From positions 40,450,312-40,514,311 of the forward strand of contig NC_090253.1 of the NCBI RefSeq assembly GCF_037325665.1: a stretch of DNA of 64,000 bases. Direction: 5' to 3'. Source of the DNA: Littorina saxatilis. Taxonomy: Eukaryota; Mollusca; Gastropoda; Littorinimorpha; Littorinidae. Below the pieces are notes generated by a model that made no database searches, had not been told where the DNA came from, and saw nothing but the letters and a program-made list of their open reading frames with translations. Below, piece after piece: positions 57,662 to 64,000 of the stretch. Position 1 is the stretch's first letter. The number at the start of each line of letters is the position of its first letter. Position numbers and translations under genes: made by a program.

Positions 57662-58234
57662 GATTGGCCCTTGTTGACCTTGATTTGACCTTGACTTGAC
57701 TAACCATATTTATTTTTTTTAAATTTAATCTTGACCTTGATTTGACCTTGAGTTCACTGATTTTTTTAATTTTGCACAGACCTTGATTTGCTTTCGGTAA
57801 AAAAAAAAAATCACTTTTTGTCCAACTTTTCCCCAACTTTACTTTAGATCTGTACTCACAACACAGAAATACTGTACCCGTGTGGACAAGTTCGGGGAAA
57901 AAGTCCGTAGGCTTCCGTTCACAAGAGGGATATGTCTGTTATCACACACGCTTTCTGGCTTCACTAAGCGTGAGCGTCGGAAAAAGTCTTTTCAGTTCTG
58001 CCTCCGACTTTTAAATTGTGTCATTTGGGTTAATTTGGGTTTGTTTGGGTTCATTTGGGTAATAAAGAACGCTCGCGCTGGACCCGAGTACTCTTCAGAC
58101 TGGCTCGCTCCCCCAGTATGAAAGTTTTTGTCTTGTGCACGTTTAAGACCAAGTGATTGCTCTGTGTGAATTACAGGCATTCCCTTTGCTATATAATACA
58201 TTGGCATGCGAGCCCAGGATGTGCGTGGTGACTG

Positions 58235-58420
58235 GTACCGGGACGCTTCGGCACCGGGACGCTTCGGTACCGGGACGCTTTGTGCCCTACTGCGCGGGAG
58301 CGTCCCGAAGCGTCCCGGTACCAAAGCGTCCCGGTACCCCTGTGACGCGCTATAGTGGGACGCTTCGGTACCGGGACGCTTCGGCACCGGGACGCTTCGG
58401 TACCGGGACGCTTCGTGATG
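58235..58420. repeat. 16-bp minisatellite, right block, partly inverted
   Basis: GGTACCGGGACGCTTC units appear in both orientations. The part ending CCTGTGACGCGCTATAGTGG mirrors the end of the left block. The interval 57662-58234 shows no gene. Confidence 0.9.
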
Positions 58421-58437
58421 TACCCCTCCAGTACATA

Positions 58438-60250
58438 TCAGTCATGAGAGCTCCTTGGTTTCTTGAAAAAAGACCTGATATCACCCACTGCAGCTTGCTT
58501 CTTTCCCTTTTTTGACACTGAACTGGGGGAAGGGGCAGTGGCAGAACTGCTGGTTGAGTTGGCACGCACTGAACTGCGGGCAGGGGCGGAACTGCTGGTT
58601 GATGTGGCAGACACTGAACTGCCGGCAGGGGCAGAACTGCTGGTTGAGTTGGCAGACACTGAACTGCGGGCAGTGGCAGAACTGCAGGTTGAGTTGGCAG
58701 ACATTGAACTGCGGGCAGGGGCGGAACTGCTGGTTGATGTGGCAGACACTGAACTGCCGGCAGGGGCAGAACTGCTGGTTGAGTTGGCAGACACTGAACT
58801 GCCGGCAGGGGCAGAACTGCTGGTTGATGTGGCAGACACTGAACTGCCGGCAGGGGCAGAACTGCTGGTTGATGTGGCAGACACTGAACTGCCGGCAGGG
58901 GCAGAACTGCTGGTTGAGTTGGCAGACACTGAACTGCCGGCAGGGGCAGAACTGCTGGTTGAGGTGGCAGACACTGAACTGCCGGCAGGGGCGGAACTGC
59001 TGGTTGAGTTGGCAGACACTGAACTGCGGGCAGGGGCGGAACTGCTGGTTGAGGTGGCAGGAGGTGTGTTCTTTGCAGAAGATGTCAGGTTAGGTAGACA
59101 ATTGACCTGCCTCCCTGACTTTTTCTTCAACTGCTCCACTGCTGCATCCCATATCTGTGTCTGTGTCTTCTTCTTTTTGTCCCTCTTCCATACACTGTGT
59201 TGAACGAATGCCCCCTTGCTCCCTTGTACACATGAAATCATGCCTGGTGTCACACTCAGTGTTGTTGCGGTGGCCTGTTTTGATTTCAGAGATGATCGTA
59301 CCATGGCAACAGCCTCATAATTCTCGGATAAGAGATTCACTCTGTCTTTTCTGATGCAGTCATCCATCGTATTGAAGGACGATTCCACTAACGGCCCTGA
59401 GAAGATGGACAAGAGGGCTTTTATGAGTCGCATCATCATTGGAAATCTGACACTTCCGTTGGTCTTGAGCCGAAACACAAGGCTCCAAAAGTTTACATCA
59501 AGGCGACAAGTGTCACTGTCTGGGTCATAACTGGCAGCAAGATTCTTGACATCCTTGTCTACAGCATAGTCCCTGGCTTCAGAGTCCAATGTCCCCCTCT
59601 GCTCTTCAGTGATGACGTTTGGCAGCGATGTGGCAAGTTTCTTCAGTATCCTGCCAAACCGGGGATCTGAAACAGCTGCTGGGTTGAGACAGCTCAGCTG
59701 AATGATGGTCGAGTTGTCCAGAGGAAGGCTGTCAAGCAGCAAGAAAGACGCCTTCCCAAAGCCTTCTCTCAGTTTGCCTGCCATATCAGCTGCCCAGTGG
59801 CGAGACTGCTTGATGCCCTTTGTGAACGCAGCATGGCAATGTTCCCCGACGCACAGTTCACCATCAGCCACCTGCATAGATCGCAAGCGCACCTCCTCTT
59901 TCAGGTTCACCATTCCTTTCACTGTCTCTGGAACGTGATTCGCCTGGAGAAACAGCATCAGAAACTTTTGCACCAAGGAAAACATCAGCTCATGGTGGAT
60001 GTGGAGCACTGGTTTTTCTGACTGAAGAAGCTTGGTGTAGCTCTCCAGTTTTTTCAAGAGTCCCCTGTACAGATCAACAGTGGCCTGAAATTGGGTGTAG
60101 TCCTTAAACAGACCAGTGAGGATCCTGTCTTTTCTTGAGAGGTTTGAGGACGTCTTGGATTGCTTGGCCTGTGCAATCTGGATCACTCTGATCCTGGCTG
60201 CTGCACTGGACGACACCGCATGACTCTCGAGGATTCTGTTGATCACAGGC
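58438..60250 (-). CDS. hAT-related protein, last exon
   Basis: The exon opens after TTTTTTTTCAG at 60251. Its frame joins the previous exon exactly (CG plus G gives Arg). The first 380 residues resemble the C-terminal half of DUF4371/hAT-type proteins. They end in FSGPLVESSFNTMDDCIRKD, the equivalent of the hAT dimerisation region. Eleven 15-residue Ser/Ala/Thr repeats follow (SSVSATSTSSSAPAG type). The end is basic, VSKKGKKQAAVGDIRSFFKK, then PRSSHD. DIRSFF resembles the PCNA-binding box of RFC1 (DIRKFF), though Gln is missing. It could be a recruited host gene or a spliced transposon gene. No inverted ends were seen around it. Confidence 0.7.
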
Positions 60251-60455
60251 CTGAAAAAAAGATATTTTATTTTTAAAACCAACATGACATTCAGGAAGCA
60301 AAAGTTTACAGTTTGAGTGGTGCAAGTGTGTGTCAGAGTGAGTATGTGAGCATGAGTGTATGTTACCTGTTACCATAATAATATACAGTAATGCTGTAAC
60401 AATAGAAACAAATCTAACCATGTCTTATAATCATTTTTAAATACAAAGCAAAACA

Positions 60456-60520
60456 AGAGGCGAAGCCATCAAGGCTCACGTAAGAAATCGACAAACAGTA
60501 ACACAAACTCAATCACTCCG

Positions 60521-60600
<80 letters not shown>

Positions 60601-60908
60601 CATAGGTGAAACTGTGCAAGAAAGCGAGACACTAGATCTAGATCTGTCTGTCTGCATGTAGCCTACTTACAGGGACACGACTGCCAACTAGTCTCGGCCC
60701 GCTCAAAATAATAATGACCGAGACTTTCAGTACTTCCTTCGCGTGACGTCTAACCCTCTTACGTCATAATGTGACGTCAATGTAATGTGACGTCTTCAAA
60801 TGTTAGAGTTTCTACCACAGACATACACACGCACGCACGCACATACCCACGCACGCACAGACAGACAAAGTTACGATCGCATAGGCTACACTTACGTGAG
60901 CCAAAAAT
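60456..60908 (+). repeat. Interspersed repeat with (CA)n and TGACGT cluster
   Basis: It runs from AAGAGGCGAAGCCATC to CACTTACGTGAGCC. A (CA)n array lies at about 60522-60597, and CGTGACGTC, ACGTCATAATGTGACGTC and TGTGACGTC at 60743-60796. It lies in the intron of the hAT-related gene. It is the uninterrupted relative of the repeat split at 45469. Confidence 0.85.
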
Positions 60909-61056
60909 AAGAAAGGTTTCAGACACAGAAAGTGAAGAGAGGTGAATAGAGACTAAACAAACAGATCAAATATCAGATTTTCACTTACAACAAAGAAGAA
61001 ATTGAAGAGGAGCAGAAAAAAAAAGAGGGATGATATATATCAAGAACCATTCCTAC

Positions 61057-61402
61057 CGGTACTGCTCTTGCTCTTCTGTAGACAGGAAGGAGAAGTAGTA
61101 GACGCGGAGGCTGTCGATAAGTCTTGAAATCCTGTCACACACCTGTAACATTTGCAGAAATCGACTGGGGCATGGCCTGATGATGTGAAGCCCCTTTGGT
61201 TGTCCGAGCACAACCTGCACTTCTTGAAAAAGATCCTTTGCCTTTGGCGACTTCTCCAGGTCGTAGTAAATATCTGACGATATGTTCTCAAGGTAGCCGT
61301 CAAAGGGTTTGAAAAGCGCCTTTGCTGCATTGGCAACGATATGTACTGTGTCCCCACTGATGTCCAACAAGTGAGGGTTCTTTTCCCTCAGGCGGGTTGA
61401 TT
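61057..61402 (-). CDS. hAT-related protein, upstream exon
   Basis: It encodes RLREKNPHLLDISGDTVHIV, SSDIYYDLEKSPKAKDLFQE, LHIIRPCPSRFLQMLQVCDR and STEEQEQY. The order matches the RNase-H-like core of DUF4371/hAT-type proteins (LLDIGGD, DIYYDxxxSPK, PxxSRFLxM). The donor is TACCG|GTAGGA at 61056. The acceptor at 61403 (AACACAG) has a weak pyrimidine tract. Exons for the N-terminal third are not found and may lie beyond the piggyBac insertion or outside the window. Confidence 0.65.
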
Positions 61403-61576
61403 CTGTGTTCAAAATTTGTGAAGAAATCACGAACCACGAATGCGCTACCAAGTGTTGAAATTATGTCGTCAACATCTTTTGAGATCTTGCTTGCGACATA
61501 ATCTTGCGTTCAACATAAAATGTTACTACCTTATCGAGTTTAATGGGAAAACTAACTATTTGTTGTCTGAGTTTAA

Positions 61577-62651
61577 CACTATTGTGACTAGCACTGCCAC
61601 GGCGTTTACGTCCTGCCTGCCCAAGCTTGCCACCAAGAAACTTCCCAAAAATCAGTAACTGTAAAGAAATCTGTCTAGCAAGCTTGAATTAAGTCCAATC
61701 ACCACCAAATTTTGTGTACTAATTCAAAAATGGATGCCCAGTTCAGTCGTGCTATTTATAAGTTTGTCACGCGATTTGTTTTAGCAAAGGGGGGTGAAAG
61801 GGGGGTGAAAGGGGGATAATTTGTGTTTTTTAACGTTTTTTTGTGTGTGTTTTATTTTCTACTGCTTTTTTTAAAAGTTATTTTTTAACAGAAAGTATTA
61901 TAAATAATGTTATAACCAAACAAGGTGTAAAACCTATGAATTAGCTGAAATATTGTTAACATTGTACACAGAAATAAGGAGACAGTACAAAGAAAAAAAC
62001 AAGCAAATCACGCATTCACTCACAGCATCCTGACTCAAATGAAACAAAACTGTAGATCTAACACTCACCAAATGATGTCTAGGTAATCCATATTGAATAT
62101 AAGTCACATTTTCACAACAAAGTACCAACTGTACACCTATGAACAATTCCAAAAGGATTTGAAGGCTCCAGCCATCCATTGTTATCAGTGCTGCCACGCC
62201 CCCATAGCTCCTGCACGATTCCGAGATACATGTTCGTCTAGCAGTATCACCGCCAACCACGTGTAGTTTGCCGACTCGTACTAGCAACAACGGGACTGTT
62301 TCTTCCTCACTTTCACTGCTTGTATCACTTTCGTGAGGCGAAAACGATACGTCCGAATCATGCTCTACGGGATCCTCTAGGTCCAACATCCGGAGAATCT
62401 CCTCCCGAGACAAGGCTCACCTTTGATTCATTTTTTTCCCTCAAAAACGCACACAAATCAGGCGGATTTGCAAATGGCAGAAGGGGACGCCAAGTGTATC
62501 AAGGGAAACAACTCAATTTATTTGCAAGCTTCAAAAACCGGGAAGCAATCACGAGTCGTGTACCCTCTATGGCTGGTACTGAAAAATGCGCTTCCCGTCC
62601 ATGGGCGTGTCAGCGCTGGTACTGATTTATCAGTGTCCCGTCGCGAAAGTG
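61577..62651 (-). mobile_element. Internally deleted piggyBac-type element
   Basis: TTAA lies at both ends (61573-61576, 62652-62655). The right terminus reads inward CACTTTCGCGACGGGACACT and the left CACTATTGTGACTAGCACTG. On the minus strand a transposase N-terminus begins at ATG 62431: MNQR, a TGA stop, then ALSREEILRMLDLEDP and an acidic Ser/Glu stretch as in piggyBac proteins. The DDE core is absent, so it is non-autonomous. Confidence 0.7.
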
Positions 62652-62667
62652 TTAAGCTTCTTAATTA

Positions 62668-63015
62668 GGCCAAATAAAAAAATAGGTCTGTTCACGGTAA
62701 CATGGCCAAAAAAAATAGGGTCGGTCGGTCGGATTTCCCCCCCCCCGTCTCGTTTGGTCCATTTCTGTCCGATTTTGTTCAATTGTTGTTTGAAAACGAA
62801 GGGAATTTTATCGTCTTTCCTCACAAGGCAAAAATTATTACAATATAGCTAAGTACGCTCCGGTTTGACACCAAAAAGCGACTTTACGACAAAGACCAAA
62901 TTTTTTTTTTTCATTTTCATTTTTTTTTTATTTAAAAAAAAAAAAGTTTAGGGTCGGGCCGAAAAATTAGGGTCGGTTGGGATACCGTAAACAGACCTAT
63001 TTTTTTTATTTGGCC
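62668..63015. mobile_element. Harbinger-like MITE
   Basis: GGCCAAATAAAAAAATAGG and its complement end the element. Further in, GTTCACGGTAAC faces GATACCGTAAAC. TTA flanks both sides (62665-62667, 63016-63018). It is related to 24886-25742. Confidence 0.7.
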
Positions 63016-63018
63016 TTA

Positions 63019-64000
63019 TAAGCATAATAAAACCGAACTTCCAAGATGAATTTTAATTGAGATTAGCAAAAGATCGAGTACGCAAGTCGACCTTAAAGCA
63101 AAAAAAATGATAACACGAGCGTTTGTCAAAAGGAAAAGATATCTTTTTCTCAGACTTTTTTTTTTAAAGTTAAAACCTTGAAACTTGACATACATTTGGG
63201 GCTAAATCATGCATGGTAAAAGTAGCCAAAAATAAAAACTTTTTTTACATATAATTTTTTTTTCTATAACTTTTTTCCCCATGGTTCATTCATCATCTGA
63301 CATAACTTTTTAGCGAAATCTAACCATAAGATTATTGAAAAAAAGCAAAAATGTAGACGACCACCTTTAAAAGGAGGATTCAGCGAACGAGGAAGAAGAA
63401 GAAGAAAAGGAGGATTCCACAACCTATGCTCCCCCCCCCCCCCCCCACAAAAAAAAGCTGTTCCAGCTTCATAAAATAATGTTCAAGAGAACTCCTTATA
63501 TGACCTGTATCAATCCATTTTGTTATTCAACCCTAAGAAAATTTCACATATTCAAAAAAAAAAAAAAGAGATTCTTTCTAACAAGAATCATAAAAATTAC
63601 TAATTTTTTGACCAAATTGAGTTTTGGCTAGCCCAGACAAAATATGTATACTCAGACACTTGTGTGACCTCATTTCTGACACTATCAGGGTGTGTCAACT
63701 GATTCCGTTCATACACCGGATGTTTCCGTTCGTACGCAGGATGTTTCTGTTCATTCAGCCTCATTTTTGGCACTTGCTTGGGGAAAAAGCGTGGCGGTAA
63801 GTATGGTGGGCAGCGCACTTTTGTGATATTGCAAGAGTTATGTAGCTAATTGGTTGGGCTATGTGTACGATAAGTAATCCTCATGATAACACACGAGGTC
63901 CAAACGTGGCAGAATTGCCTGATTTTTTAACATTTTCTTGTTGTTCTTGCTCTATTATCAAATCTGACCCCTGAGTTGCGCATGGTCACCAAAACCATTG
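63019..64000. other. No gene seen
   Basis: AT-rich sequence with a C-run near 63431-63446. A short tandem word, GGATGTTTCCGTTCGTAC-like, occurs near 63700-63760. Confidence 0.3.
63382..63404 (+). mobile_element. 23-bp SINE 3'-end micro-insertion
   Basis: AGCGAACGAG plus (GAA)n is flanked by the perfect 13-bp duplication AAAAGGAGGATTC at 63369-63381 and 63405-63417. Confidence 0.75.

Noticed and set aside
58463-59203. 246-codon plus-strand frame opposite the hAT-related gene
   Set aside because: It is the complement of the 45-bp coding repeat. The minus-strand frame has splice continuity and domain similarity; this one has none.

Overview
The window is eukaryotic, gene-poor and very rich in transposable elements. 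Introns with GT-AG borders, C2H2 zinc-finger genes, tRNA-headed SINEs, RTE and jockey/CR1-like LINEs, and Tc1, piggyBac, Harbinger and hAT relics all point to an invertebrate animal. The repeat families match my memory of marine snail (caenogastropod, periwinkle-like) DNA, but that is recollection and was not searched.

Host-type genes are few and nearly all on the minus strand. A C2H2 zinc-finger gene (exon 1 at 4218-4116, exon 2 at 2478-1292) has a larger paralogue at 56114-53602, frameshifted in its finger array. A small five-exon gene of 79 codons runs from 36452 to 32704. A gene related to hAT transposases (exons 61402-61057 and 60250-58438) ends in an 11-unit Ser/Ala/Thr repeat and a basic tail with a DIRSFF motif.

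The main structure, at 10.76-31.73 kb, is a Russian doll. A small hAT-type element holds a DIRS-like retroelement, which has 190-bp inverted repeats and an internal complementary region. That holds a 14.3-kb Harbinger-type element, which in turn holds a Tc1 element, a LINE, SINEs, MITEs and a minisatellite. A second nest at 45.27-49.72 kb is a repeat split by a 3.6-kb TIR element carrying a decayed gene of a family with an LTGCDT motif.

Outside the nests, the order is as follows. 0-4.2 kb holds zinc-finger gene 1. 5.2-9.1 kb holds TTAA MITEs, an RTE insertion and a high-copy repeat. 37.3-42.9 kb holds a LINE, a SINE carrying a MITE, a 515-bp satellite and a repeat copy. 50.1-53.6 kb holds a second Tc1 copy with an open transposase frame, a LINE tail and SINEs. 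53.6-56.1 kb holds zinc-finger gene 2. 57.2-58.4 kb holds paired 16-bp minisatellites. 61.6-62.7 kb holds an internally deleted piggyBac element, followed by a Harbinger-like MITE. Several SINE-end insertions of only 23-34 bp are recognisable by their target duplications.
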